Origin: Bordetella parapertussis
Lineage (GTDB): Bacteria; Pseudomonadota; Gammaproteobacteria; Burkholderiales; Burkholderiaceae_B
Assembly (NCBI GenBank): GCA_945897365.1
Contig: CAMDFD010000021.1
Span: 1 to 45,710 of the forward strand
Reading direction: 5' to 3'
DNA: 45,710 nt
Shown here: piece after piece, positions 18,864-26,336 of the stretch
How positions within the stretch are numbered: position 1 is the stretch's first letter
Layout: each line of letters begins with the position of its first letter
The notes under the pieces: generated by a model
What the model saw: only the letters and a program-made list of their open reading frames with translations
Databases searched by the model: none
Told to the model about the DNA's origin: nothing
Made by a program: the position numbers and the translations under genes

Positions 18864-20966
18864 ATGTCTAGCTATATTCGTGATGATGATGGTGTATCCA
18901 ATCATTCAGCCAATGATCATTTGCATGATCTAATCGAACGTGAAATTGTTCGCAACCCCAACCGCCGCGGTTTGTTGAAATCCGGCGCTGCTTTGGGTTT
19001 GTTCGGTATTTTCGGCAGCGCCTTGACGGCCTGTGGCGATAGTTCTAACCCTGCTGTCGTCAGCAGCTCTGAACCTGCGCGTGGCAGTATCGGCTTCAAG
19101 GCCGTAGCAGTCAGCTCCGGTGATGCCATTGTTGTGCCCGAAGGTTACACCGCCGACATACTGTATCGCTGGGGTGACCCAATTAGTCTCAACGCCCCTG
19201 CGTTCTTGGGCGATGCAAGCCAGTCTTGGCAAGAGCAGGAACAACAGTCCGGTGACAATCACGACGGCATTAACTTTTTCCCATTTTCAGGTACCGATGG
19301 CAGCAGCCGCGGTATCCTCGCCATGAACCACGAGTACATCAACGCCGAGTACTTCCACGACGTAGACAATTACAACAAACCTGAAATTCCTGCCAACACA
19401 AAAAAGCAACTTGCCGCTCATGGTGTGTCGATCATCGAAGTTCAGCGCAATGCTTCAGGTAAGTGGGAATACGTCAAAAACTCCGCCTATAACCGCCGCA
19501 TTACCGGCTATACACCCATGACCATTACTGGCCCAGCTGCCGGCAACGCTCTGCTCAAAACCACCGCCGACGTAACGGGTGAGGAGGTTCTGGGTACGCT
19601 CAACAACTGTGGCGCTGGCCAGACTCCCTGGGGCACTTACATCACCTGTGAAGAGAACTTCAACGGTTACTTTGGTACAGACGACGGAACCTGGAAACCC
19701 GATACTCTGCAAAACCGCTACGGTTTGTCTAAAACCGGCTTTGGTTACAACTGGCACAAGGGCGATGCTCGCTTTGACCTGAATGTCAACCCCAACGAAC
19801 CCAACCGGCATGGCTGGATCGTTGAGATCGATCCCTACACACCTAGCAGCAAGCCCAAAAAGCGTACCGCTCTGGGCCGTTTCAAGCACGAAAACGCCGA
19901 ATGCGTGCTGTCCAGTACCAACAAAGCAGTGGTGTATTCCGGCTGTGACGAGCGCAATGAGTACCTCTACAAATTCGTGTCGACCGGCACCTACAAGCCA
20001 GCAGACAAGTCCAGCGGTGTAGACCTGTTGGATAGCGGTATCTTGTATGTGGCTAAATTTGAAGCTGGTACTGTGGCGGGCGACAACGAGGGCATGGGTG
20101 TTTGGATACCTTTGGTTCATGGCCAAAACGGCTTGACTCCCGAGAATGGCTTTGCTGACCAGGCCGAGGTGTTGATTAAGGCTCGCCAGGCCGCTGACCG
20201 CGTCGGCGCCACCATGATGGATCGCCCAGAGTGGGTGGCTGCTAACCGCACAAAAGTCGGTGAAGTGTTCCTGGCTTGCACTAACAACAGCAATCGTGGC
20301 AGCGCGTCACCTGCGACTTCTAATTTGGAAAACGGTTCGACTAAGGCTGGTAGTGCTAAACCAGCGATAGATGAAGCCAACCCCCGTGCAATGAATAACT
20401 GGGGACATGTCATCCGTATCAATGAAACGGGCGCCGACCATGCGGCCTTGGCATTCAAATGGGACATCTTCGTGATCGCCGGTAACCCGGCTTTGGACGG
20501 TGCTAAGAAGGGCTCGAGCAACATCGATGCCAGCAACACCTTTAACTCTCCCGATGGCATCCAGCTCGATCCCGAAGGCCGTCTCTGGATCCAAACTGAC
20601 GGCAATTTCTCCAACGCGGGTAATTTCCTTAATCAGGGTAATAACCAAATGTTAGTGGCCGACCTCGCCACCAAGAAAATCACCCGTTTCTTGGTCGGCC
20701 CTGCAGGCTGCGAAGTCACAGGCGTTTGCTGGACACCCGATGGTCGTACCATGTTCATCAATATCCAGCATCCAGGTGAAATCGGTAGTCATCCTAATGC
20801 GCCTCAAGCCTATAAGGATGTCGGCAGCGATCCTGTCTTGCAAGGTGCTTGGGTTGCTGCGAATCCAACCGTCTTTTCAAAATGGCCTGACGGCCCAACG
20901 GGTGGTCGCCCACGCTCGGGTACAGTGGTCATCCGTAAAAACGACGGTGGCGTAATCGGTACTTGA
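18864..20966 (+). CDS. phoX: PhoX-type (DUF839) phosphatase, Tat-exported lipoprotein
   Basis: A 700-residue secreted protein of the PhoX family, calcium/iron alkaline phosphatases and relatives. It has a long n-region, then a twin-arginine signal NRRGLLKSG (Arg34-Arg35), a hydrophobic stretch, and a lipobox LTAC with Cys57, so a Tat-dependent lipoprotein is likely. Family segments include MNHEYIN, NNCGAGQTPWGTYITCEEN, RHGWIVEIDPYTP, GRFKHENAE, and the C-terminal PDGIQLDPEGRLWIQTDG and GCEVTGVCWTPDGRTMFINIQHPGE. The GGAG ten bases before the ATG is a good ribosome-binding site. The gene stands alone, with its own upstream gap of about 100 bp and a possible terminator. Its codon use (many GGC, GCC and AAC codons) looks unlike the NRPS and glycosyltransferase genes around it. 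Enzymatic activity is inferred from the family only. Confidence 0.92.
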   Translation: MSSYIRDDDGVSNHSANDHLHDLIEREIVRNPNRRGLLKSGAALGLFGIFGSALTACGDSSNPAVVSSSEPARGSIGFKAVAVSSGDAIVVPEGYTADILYRWGDPISLNAPAFLGDASQSWQEQEQQSGDNHDGINFFPFSGTDGSSRGILAMNHEYINAEYFHDVDNYNKPEIPANTKKQLAAHGVSIIEVQRNASGKWEYVKNSAYNRRITGYTPMTITGPAAGNALLKTTADVTGEEVLGTLNNCGAGQTPWGTYITCEENFNGYFGTDDGTWKPDTLQNRYGLSKTGFGYNWHKGDARFDLNVNPNEPNRHGWIVEIDPYTPSSKPKKRTALGRFKHENAECVLSSTNKAVVYSGCDERNEYLYKFVSTGTYKPADKSSGVDLLDSGILYVAKFEAGTVAGDNEGMGVWIPLVHGQNGLTPENGFADQAEVLIKARQAADRVGATMMDRPEWVAANRTKVGEVFLACTNNSNRGSASPATSNLENGSTKAGSAKPAIDEANPRAMNNWGHVIRINETGADHAALAFKWDIFVIAGNPALDGAKKGSSNIDASNTFNSPDGIQLDPEGRLWIQTDGNFSNAGNFLNQGNNQMLVADLATKKITRFLVGPAGCEVTGVCWTPDGRTMFINIQHPGEIGSHPNAPQAYKDVGSDPVLQGAWVAANPTVFSKWPDGPTGGRPRSGTVVIRKNDGGVIGT

Positions 20967-20976
20967 TGTACATAGC

Positions 20977-21010
20977 CTCGGTTGGCTTGCCAACTGAGTG
21001 CTGTTGTTTT
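20977..21010 (+). terminator. Possible rho-independent terminator after phoX
   Basis: The arm CTCGGTTGGC at 20977-20986 can pair with GCCAACTGAG at 20989-20998, with one G-T wobble, opening to a four-base loop. It is followed by a broken T tract (TGCTGTTGTTTT). It lies 10 bases after the phoX stop. The T run is imperfect, so termination efficiency is doubtful. Confidence 0.45.
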
Positions 21011-21129
21011 GCTCGGGCCACCACCCTTGTGCAATAACTACCCAATTTGCCGTGGGATCGTTGATCAGTTTGCTGTGAAATGAGCGTCCAGTTTGCGTGT
21101 AATACGCAGCTTTTATCATGGCATGAGTG

Positions 21130-21158
21130 TTCAAATGACACCTCAATGCGGGTATAAT
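21130..21158 (+). promoter_or_regulatory. Sigma70-like promoter of the abiF RNA
   Basis: A perfect TATAAT sits at 21153-21158. A TTCAAA box (4 of 6 matches to TTGACA) lies at 21130-21135, with exactly 17 bases between them. A start around 21165 would place the RNA hairpin right at the 5' end of the transcript. This fits a dedicated small-RNA promoter rather than a leader of a long mRNA. Confidence 0.6.
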
Positions 21159-21164
21159 TGAATT

Positions 21165-21224
21165 TACAAAACCCGCCAAGGCTATGCGCGAAAGCGAATC
21201 CTCAAACCGGCGGGTTACTTTTTT
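21165..21224 (+). ncRNA. abiF-type structured small RNA
   Basis: A compact RNA directly upstream of the abiF-like gene. The outer stem AACCCGCC (21170-21177) pairs perfectly with GGCGGGTT (21209-21216). Inside it is a GNRA-capped hairpin, CGC-GAAA-GCG (21187-21196), followed by single-stranded AATCCTCAAACC. A run of six T (21219-21224) makes the outer stem double as an intrinsic terminator. This closely matches my memory of the abiF RNA motif, found by comparative genomics upstream of AbiF/Abi_2 genes and proposed to act with the protein as an RNA antitoxin. The RNA looks intact while its partner gene is broken. About 43 bases separate its end from the abiF ATG. The identification is from pattern memory; a covariance-model search would settle it. 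Confidence 0.75.
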
Positions 21225-21267
21225 CTGGCCTTTACTCTAGCTGCGCCAAATACGGCATGGTTTCATC

Positions 21268-21991
21268 ATGCCGACTTTTAAACTTCCTTTTCCCAAACCA
21301 GCAACAACATATGCCGAACAGGTTTCCATTCTTCAGCAACGCGGCATCCGTGTTGATGACCCAGCCTCTGCAGAATTTTTCCTTCAGCACCTAAACTACT
21401 ATCGCCTTAGTGCTTATTGGCTGCCTTTTGAACTAAGTCATGAACCGCATGAATTTCATCCAGGCACTCGGTTTGATGAAGTACTGAACCTGTACGTTTT
21501 TGACCGCAACCTTCGCCTATTGGTTCTGGATGCTATTGAGTGCATAGAAGTCTCCGCTCGCAGCCAATGGGCTTACCATCTGGCACATCGCCATGGGCCT
21601 GCTCTCACGCTGGTATGGCAACCTCAAGCCTATGCAAACACGTCGTGCAATCGCCTCGACGTATGGCCTGGATGAAAAGGTATTAGGCTCTTGGCTGCAT
21701 CACTTGGCTCTGGTGCGCAACACATGTGCCCACCACAGTCGTCTATGGAACCGTGATTTCACAATAACGCCATTGCTGCCACGTAATAAGCCCTCGTCAT
21801 TGACATCGCAATTTAATATTGGCTCTCGCAAGCTTTACAACTCGCTAGTCATTCTGCTGTACTGCATGAACGTCGTGGCTCCTCAGCATAGATGGAGGCT
21901 TAGGTTACAAGACCTTATCAATCAGCACAAAATCCCCGTTTCCGCGATGGGCTTCCCGCCTCAGTGGGATAAGCTGCCAATCTGGCAGTAG
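21268..21991 (+). pseudogene. abiF: AbiF-like (Abi_2 family, HEPN) abortive-infection protein, internally deleted and frameshifted
   Basis: Two frames together make an Abi_2/AbiF protein. Frame one, from the ATG at 21268, gives the N-terminal part (PTFKLPFPKPATTYAEQV; LNYYRLSAYWLPFE; DRNLRLLVLDAIECIEVSAR; WAYHLAHRHGP) and leaves homology near 21600. Frame two resumes at about 21596 with LLSRWYGNLKPMQTR and runs to the TAG at 21989, including the HEPN RNase motif RNTCAHH (Arg codon 21716). Intact relatives, as I remember them, have a central segment between these parts, so a block of several tens of codons is missing and the junction is out of frame. No single ribosome could make both halves without slippage. 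AbiF proteins are toxic HEPN RNases thought to be controlled by the small RNA just upstream and proposed as relatives of Cas13 ancestors. Here the effector appears dead. Confidence 0.85.
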
Positions 21992-22078
21992 ATGTCGTGT
22001 GAGAGCTTGGTGTGCACTGCATTTCCATGTTCGCATTGAGCAGCTTTGTTCCTCACTCAGCCAAAGATCCAAATTATT

Positions 22079-22107
22079 CTGACATGCTACAATAAACTTA
22101 GTATATC
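22079..22107 (+). promoter_or_regulatory. Weak promoter candidate upstream of the FkbM-glycosyltransferase operon
   Basis: CTGACA (22079-22084) and TATATC (22102-22107) are spaced by 17 bases in an otherwise gene-free AT-rich stretch (21992-22240). No other promoter-like pair stands out before the first gene of the operon. This is pattern only. Confidence 0.3.
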
Positions 22108-22161
22108 TGCTTTATCAATCAAAGTTGCATATCGTTAGCAGCACTTCATTTTTAAAGCCAA

Positions 22162-22185
22162 CCCGGCTTAACCAGATTAGCCGGG
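22162..22185 (+). other. GC-rich hairpin in the leader of the FkbM operon
   Basis: CCCGGCTTAA can pair with TTAGCCGGG, leaving one bulged T and a loop of about five bases. It lies 56 bases before the ATG at 22241. There is no proper T tract after it (CACCTCTTTAATCC), so it could be a weak terminator, an mRNA-stabilising 5' hairpin or chance. Confidence 0.4.
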
Positions 22186-22240
22186 CACCTCTTTAATCCT
22201 TAACGAGCTTAACCTCCCCTTCATAATCCGGGGTCATTCA

Positions 22241-23368
22241 ATGAATCTAGTTTCTTACTCCCAAAATTTTGAGGACGTCATGCTTTGGCGTGCCTTAAAA
22301 AATGTCGACAATGGCTTCTATGTCGATGTGGGTGCCGCTTGGCCAGATACGGATTCGGTGACAAAGCTTTTTTATGATCAGGGATGGAGTGGGATCAATG
22401 TCGAACCCAATCCTGATTTTTACGCTCGCCTTTGTGAACAGCGACCAAGAGATATCAATCTTCGGATCGCAGTATCCGATCAAGATGGTGAGGGCAACTT
22501 TAATCTTTTTTCTGAAACTGGCTTATCCACACTAAATGAAGAAGTGGCCAAGGAACACGACAAAAATAAATTTGAACGTGTTTCCATGCGTGTTACGACC
22601 GCAACACTGTCTAGTCTCTTTCAAAGATTTTTGCCGAATAAGCAAGAGATTCACTTTTTAAAAATTGATATTGAGGGTCTAGAGGCCAAAGTTTTGGCTA
22701 GTAACGATTGGTCTCTTTATCGGCCATGGATCGTTGTCGTCGAATCAACCCTCCCCATGAGTCAAGTCGAGTGCCATCAGATCTGGGAACCTCAATTATT
22801 GGCTGCCTCCTATACCTTTGCGTATGCAGATGGACTCAATCGGTTTTACGTAGAGAATGCGCACTTAGACCTGTTGGTTTATTTCAAATATCCACCCAAT
22901 GTGTTTGACAATTTTACGCTGGCTTCTCAAGTAGGAGCCGAAGCGCGGGCCTTAGCCGCAGAAGCGCGGGCCTTATCCTTATCAAACGAATTGACCTCCG
23001 TAATAGAAAGTAGGTCATGGACAGTCACCAAGCCCCTGCGCCACAGCTCACTTTATGCAGGGCGTTTAAAGAGATTTATAAAGCTAGCCTTCATGCAAAT
23101 CGCCCACTTGCCTCCACGTGTTTTATTTAAGCGCCTACTCAATAAAATGAGAGTGCTTGTGGAGCGAAAGCCAGCCCTTAAAAAGTTTTCTCTCTTAGTT
23201 CTCAATAAATTTCCACGGATAAAGTTACTCCTTCGTGGGCAAGCCACATCCATCACAAAAACCTCCACTCAAACAGGCGTCAAACCAGAGATTTACAGCT
23301 CACCGACGTACATAAGAAAAGAAAAAATTGTTTCTCAAGTGCTTGATGGCTTGGGTCCTAAGAAATGA
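22241..23368 (+). CDS. FkbM-family methyltransferase with a C-terminal coiled-coil tail
   Basis: A SAM-dependent methyltransferase, probably O-methylating a sugar in a surface glycan. The FkbM core occupies about residues 1-220. YVDVGAAWPDTDS (Asp29) is the SAM-binding loop, EPNP (Glu55) follows, and KIDIEGLE (141-148) is the hallmark motif. After residue 230 there is a short duplicated AEARAL / AAEARAL helix, encoded by a DNA repeat at 22937-22975. Then comes SRSWTVTKPLR, a sequence commonly seen at the C-terminal end of glycan-modifying enzymes and glycosyltransferases in O-antigen loci, and a basic, partly hydrophobic tail to residue 375. Its stop overlaps the ATG of the next gene by 4 bp (ATGA), so the two are translationally coupled. 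Confidence 0.9.
   Translation: MNLVSYSQNFEDVMLWRALKNVDNGFYVDVGAAWPDTDSVTKLFYDQGWSGINVEPNPDFYARLCEQRPRDINLRIAVSDQDGEGNFNLFSETGLSTLNEEVAKEHDKNKFERVSMRVTTATLSSLFQRFLPNKQEIHFLKIDIEGLEAKVLASNDWSLYRPWIVVVESTLPMSQVECHQIWEPQLLAASYTFAYADGLNRFYVENAHLDLLVYFKYPPNVFDNFTLASQVGAEARALAAEARALSLSNELTSVIESRSWTVTKPLRHSSLYAGRLKRFIKLAFMQIAHLPPRVLFKRLLNKMRVLVERKPALKKFSLLVLNKFPRIKLLLRGQATSITKTSTQTGVKPEIYSSPTYIRKEKIVSQVLDGLGPKK
22937..22975 (+). repeat. Short coding tandem repeat (AEARAL unit) in the FkbM gene
   Basis: The unit GCCGAAGCGCGGGCCTTA (22937-22954) is followed by a 21-base copy with one extra codon (22955-22975). The 15-base core GAAGCGCGGGCCTTA is identical in both. It encodes two turns of an alanine-rich helix at the start of the predicted coiled coil. 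Such repeats vary in copy number between strains by slippage. Confidence 0.8.
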
Positions 23369-25626
23369 AAATATTAATTGACTTGCAAGCATTGCAAACA
23401 GAAAGTGCACATCGTGGTATTGGTCGGTATACCGCTGCCTTGACCTTGGCACTGATTGATGAATTAAAAGACCACGAGATCTTCGTCTTGCTTCATGAAC
23501 GTGACGATACAAAAGAAGACTCGCAAGACTTAACAGCCATAAAGTCAAAAATTGGTGAGAAACACACCATTCGGTTCCCTCTTGCTGAACTGGTCAGCCC
23601 TGCGCTTTATTTAAAAGATGATGAAGTCAAGTTGTCCAAAATCATGCGTGAGCGCTTCATCGAAGCGCTGTCACCTGATATTGTTTTGGTGACTAGCCTC
23701 TTTGAATTTAATGCGCTTAGCACGATCCCAAGCGCAGCGGATCGTTCTTATTTTTGTGCCGCTATATATTATGACTTGATTCCTCTGAGTGATCCTGAAC
23801 ATTATCTCCCGAATAGCGTTTTAAAAGAATGGTACGAAGATAGATTGCAGCAATTAAAACGTGCGGATGCGCTGTTGGCGATCTCTGAGTATGTTCGACT
23901 TGATCTTTTAAAACGACTGGATTTGCCTGACTCAATTGTAAAAAATATATCTGCAGGAACAAATCTCGGTCACAAAGATGGTCGGAGCATTCAAGCCTCA
24001 GTGGCCGTCACCAAGGAAATATTGGAATTAAAACCCTACGCGCTTTACGTCGGTGGGTTTGATAAGAGAAAAAATTTAGAGGGTCTTATTTCTGCTTACT
24101 CTAGGCTTGCTCCTGATATTCGCGATCGCTATCGTCTTGTGCTTGCAGGAGGGAACTCGGATTCGAGACGATTGGAGCTTGAAAATTACGTTGCACGGAA
24201 AAAATTATATAAAAATCAGGTGATTTTCTTTGGCTTTGTAGATGATGAGCAACTGATCCATTTATATGAGCATGCACATTTATTTGTTTTCCCCTCGTTA
24301 GACGAAGGTTTTGGTTTGCCGCCTCTTGAAGCCATGACCCTAGGCATTCCAACGATTTCATCTAACCGTGCGAGTTTGCCTGAAGTGGTGGGTCATCAAG
24401 ATGCTTTATTTGACCCTACAAACGAGTCTGAGTTTTTAAATAAACTTGAAAAGGGTCTAGTTGATGAGACATATCGCGCACAACTCATTGAACGCGGCCT
24501 AGAGCAATCTTCACGCTTTTCCTGGAAGATTACGGCTCATACGGCTGCACAATTTATTCTAAAAAAACACTCAGAGTTTGTTCCTGGACGGCCTGAGCGC
24601 TATCTCTCTTTTAGAGATTTTGTAGAAAAATCTTTCAAAGAAAATGATCTGCATCTAACAAAAGAGAATGGCTTAGGAATAAAAAATTTATTGACGAAGG
24701 CATTGGTTACTAGTGAGAATGCTCACACAAATGACAAGCCGCTCTTGTCAGCAGCGGAATTAAAAGTATCTGATCATTTCTCAACGAGCATTCCGGATTA
24801 CGCCAAGATCACTGCGCCCTATGTGTTTTCATCGATGCTCTGTCGAGAGCAGCATTTCCATCTGCCTCTCTACACCTATTGGTCCAGAATACTTGGTGAA
24901 CCACTGAGATTTCATAGGAAACAATGGGAGTTTGTGTATATATGCCAAACGCTCTTTGAGCGAGGATATTTGCGAGAAGGCTTGTCTGCGATCGGCTTTG
25001 GAGTGGGTAAGGAGCCACTTGTGTCTTACTTCGCCAGTTGTGGCGTGAATGTTTTGGCAACGGATCTGGACTTAAACAAAGCGCAAGAGTTGGGCTGGGT
25101 TTCCTCGGACCAGCATAGTGACAACCTGAGTGGATTGAATGAGCGTGAGTTATGTGATTCGGAAAAATTTAATGCGTTGGCAAGCTTTCGCACTGTAGAC
25201 ATGAATCATATTCCACAAGATATTGGGACTTTTGACTTCTGCTGGTCATCTTGCGCTTTTGAGCATCTTGGCTCTATCCGCAAAGGACTGGATTTTGTCA
25301 TGAATTCAGCCCGATTGTTAAAACCGGGAGGTATCGCGGTTCATACAACCGAATACAACGTCACTTCGAATTCAAAAACGTTGGATAACAATCCGAGTTT
25401 TGTTATTTTTAGACGTTGTGACATTGAGTTGTTGGTTGATGAACTCAAGGCTGAAGGTTTTGAAGTGGAGCCTATCGATTTCTCATCAGGTGAAGACGAA
25501 CTCGAGCGCTATGTCGATCTCCCGCCCTATCTCGATGAGCCCCATATTAGACTACAGCTTGCGAAAGAATACGTTTCTACCTCTCTTGGACTCATTATTC
25601 GTGCTCCGCAAATGGAGAGACAATGA
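23365..25626 (+). CDS. GT4 glycosyltransferase fused to a SAM-dependent methyltransferase
   Basis: A two-enzyme fusion of 753 residues. Residues 1 to about 405 are a GT-B, GT4-type glycosyltransferase: RGIGRYTAAL near the N-terminus, YVGGFDKRKNLEG near 227, and the nucleotide-sugar-binding E-x7-E region DEGFGLPPLEAM near 313-324. After a linker, residues about 490-753 form a class I methyltransferase: AIGFGVGKEPL (near 541) as glycine loop, ATDLDLNKA as the acidic end of strand 2, FDFCWSSCAFEHLG (from 623) and LLKPGGIAVHTTEYN. The protein could add a sugar and methylate it, or methylate to cap a growing chain. It is coupled to the upstream FkbM gene by a 4-bp overlap. No membrane span is visible, so it is cytoplasmic, using nucleotide-sugar donors. 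Confidence 0.92.
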   Translation: MKILIDLQALQTESAHRGIGRYTAALTLALIDELKDHEIFVLLHERDDTKEDSQDLTAIKSKIGEKHTIRFPLAELVSPALYLKDDEVKLSKIMRERFIEALSPDIVLVTSLFEFNALSTIPSAADRSYFCAAIYYDLIPLSDPEHYLPNSVLKEWYEDRLQQLKRADALLAISEYVRLDLLKRLDLPDSIVKNISAGTNLGHKDGRSIQASVAVTKEILELKPYALYVGGFDKRKNLEGLISAYSRLAPDIRDRYRLVLAGGNSDSRRLELENYVARKKLYKNQVIFFGFVDDEQLIHLYEHAHLFVFPSLDEGFGLPPLEAMTLGIPTISSNRASLPEVVGHQDALFDPTNESEFLNKLEKGLVDETYRAQLIERGLEQSSRFSWKITAHTAAQFILKKHSEFVPGRPERYLSFRDFVEKSFKENDLHLTKENGLGIKNLLTKALVTSENAHTNDKPLLSAAELKVSDHFSTSIPDYAKITAPYVFSSMLCREQHFHLPLYTYWSRILGEPLRFHRKQWEFVYICQTLFERGYLREGLSAIGFGVGKEPLVSYFASCGVNVLATDLDLNKAQELGWVSSDQHSDNLSGLNERELCDSEKFNALASFRTVDMNHIPQDIGTFDFCWSSCAFEHLGSIRKGLDFVMNSARLLKPGGIAVHTTEYNVTSNSKTLDNNPSFVIFRRCDIELLVDELKAEGFEVEPIDFSSGEDELERYVDLPPYLDEPHIRLQLAKEYVSTSLGLIIRAPQMERQ

Positions 25627-25673
25627 GCCTCGCAATGATGACTGGTTTGACCAATCACTCGCATTAGATCCAA

Positions 25674-26336
25674 ATGATTTCTCACACAAAAAAATTTCTT
25701 TTCATTCACGTCCCAAAAACGGGCGGCAATTCGGTTTCTACCGCATTACAAACCTACACAGATATTCAGTTCGTGGCGGCAAACTCGCCCAAAGGTTTTG
25801 GCGTCAGCGAAAACTTTTGGCCTATTGACCCCCTCTACGGCAGCATCAAGCACTTTTCCGTTGAGCAGTGGAATGCGTTACTGGGCGAGAGCATTTCCGA
25901 ATATTTTTTATTTAGTACCGTTAGAAACCCGTTCGATCGCGCGATATCAACTTATTTTTTTATGAAACAGGCGATGATCCAAAATAGGGTTCCTTGGCTT
26001 GAAGATCACTCCGATGAGGCAAGAGAGCGCTTCAGCAAGAGCGAGTTTCACAATTTTCTGGTCTCAGGTGTGCCGTCCCAGCTCAGCTTCCTGAAGTCCA
26101 ACACAGGGCTCAACATTTATCTGATGAGATACGAACAGCTTGCCGACGACTTTGCCGCCGTTTGCCGCAAGCTTGAGCTGAATCAAGCCTCTCTACCTGT
26201 GATCAATGCTTCACGCCGTCCGCCCTTGAAGCACTTATTAGATGCCGACACCCAAAAATTGTTGATTGAAATCTATGAAGAGGACTTTCACAGTTTTGGT
26301 TATGGATATGAATATGAATTGGAATATTCAAAATGA
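25674..26336 (+). CDS. Carbohydrate sulfotransferase (Sulfotransfer_2-like)
   Basis: Predicted PAPS-dependent sulfotransferase of 220 residues. FIHVPKTGGNS (residues 10-20) is the 5'-phosphosulfate-binding loop with Lys15. STVRNPFDRAIS (Arg84 and the downstream Ser) is the 3'-phosphate-binding segment, both as in membrane-associated carbohydrate 2-O-sulfotransferases. No signal or transmembrane helix is seen, unlike eukaryotic Golgi enzymes, so it should act in the cytoplasm on lipid-linked or nucleotide-linked sugars. A TAG lies three codons before the ATG in the same frame, so 25674 is the earliest ATG; no strong ribosome-binding site precedes it. It ends in ATGA overlapping the next glycosyltransferase. 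No PAPS-synthesis genes are in the window. Confidence 0.88.
   Translation: MISHTKKFLFIHVPKTGGNSVSTALQTYTDIQFVAANSPKGFGVSENFWPIDPLYGSIKHFSVEQWNALLGESISEYFLFSTVRNPFDRAISTYFFMKQAMIQNRVPWLEDHSDEARERFSKSEFHNFLVSGVPSQLSFLKSNTGLNIYLMRYEQLADDFAAVCRKLELNQASLPVINASRRPPLKHLLDADTQKLLIEIYEEDFHSFGYGYEYELEYSK

Noticed and set aside
19455..20126. A 223-codon open frame on the minus strand inside phoX
   Set aside because: It lies fully antisense to a well-supported PhoX gene, has no ribosome-binding site or recognisable motif, and is explained by the codon bias of the sense gene.
20877..21179. A 100-codon minus-strand frame between phoX and the abiF RNA
   Set aside because: It overlaps the phoX end and the small-RNA promoter, has no ribosome-binding site and no protein-like pattern.
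25627..25673. An earlier start for the first sulfotransferase
   Set aside because: A TAG stop in the same frame lies three codons before the ATG at 25674, so no extension is possible.
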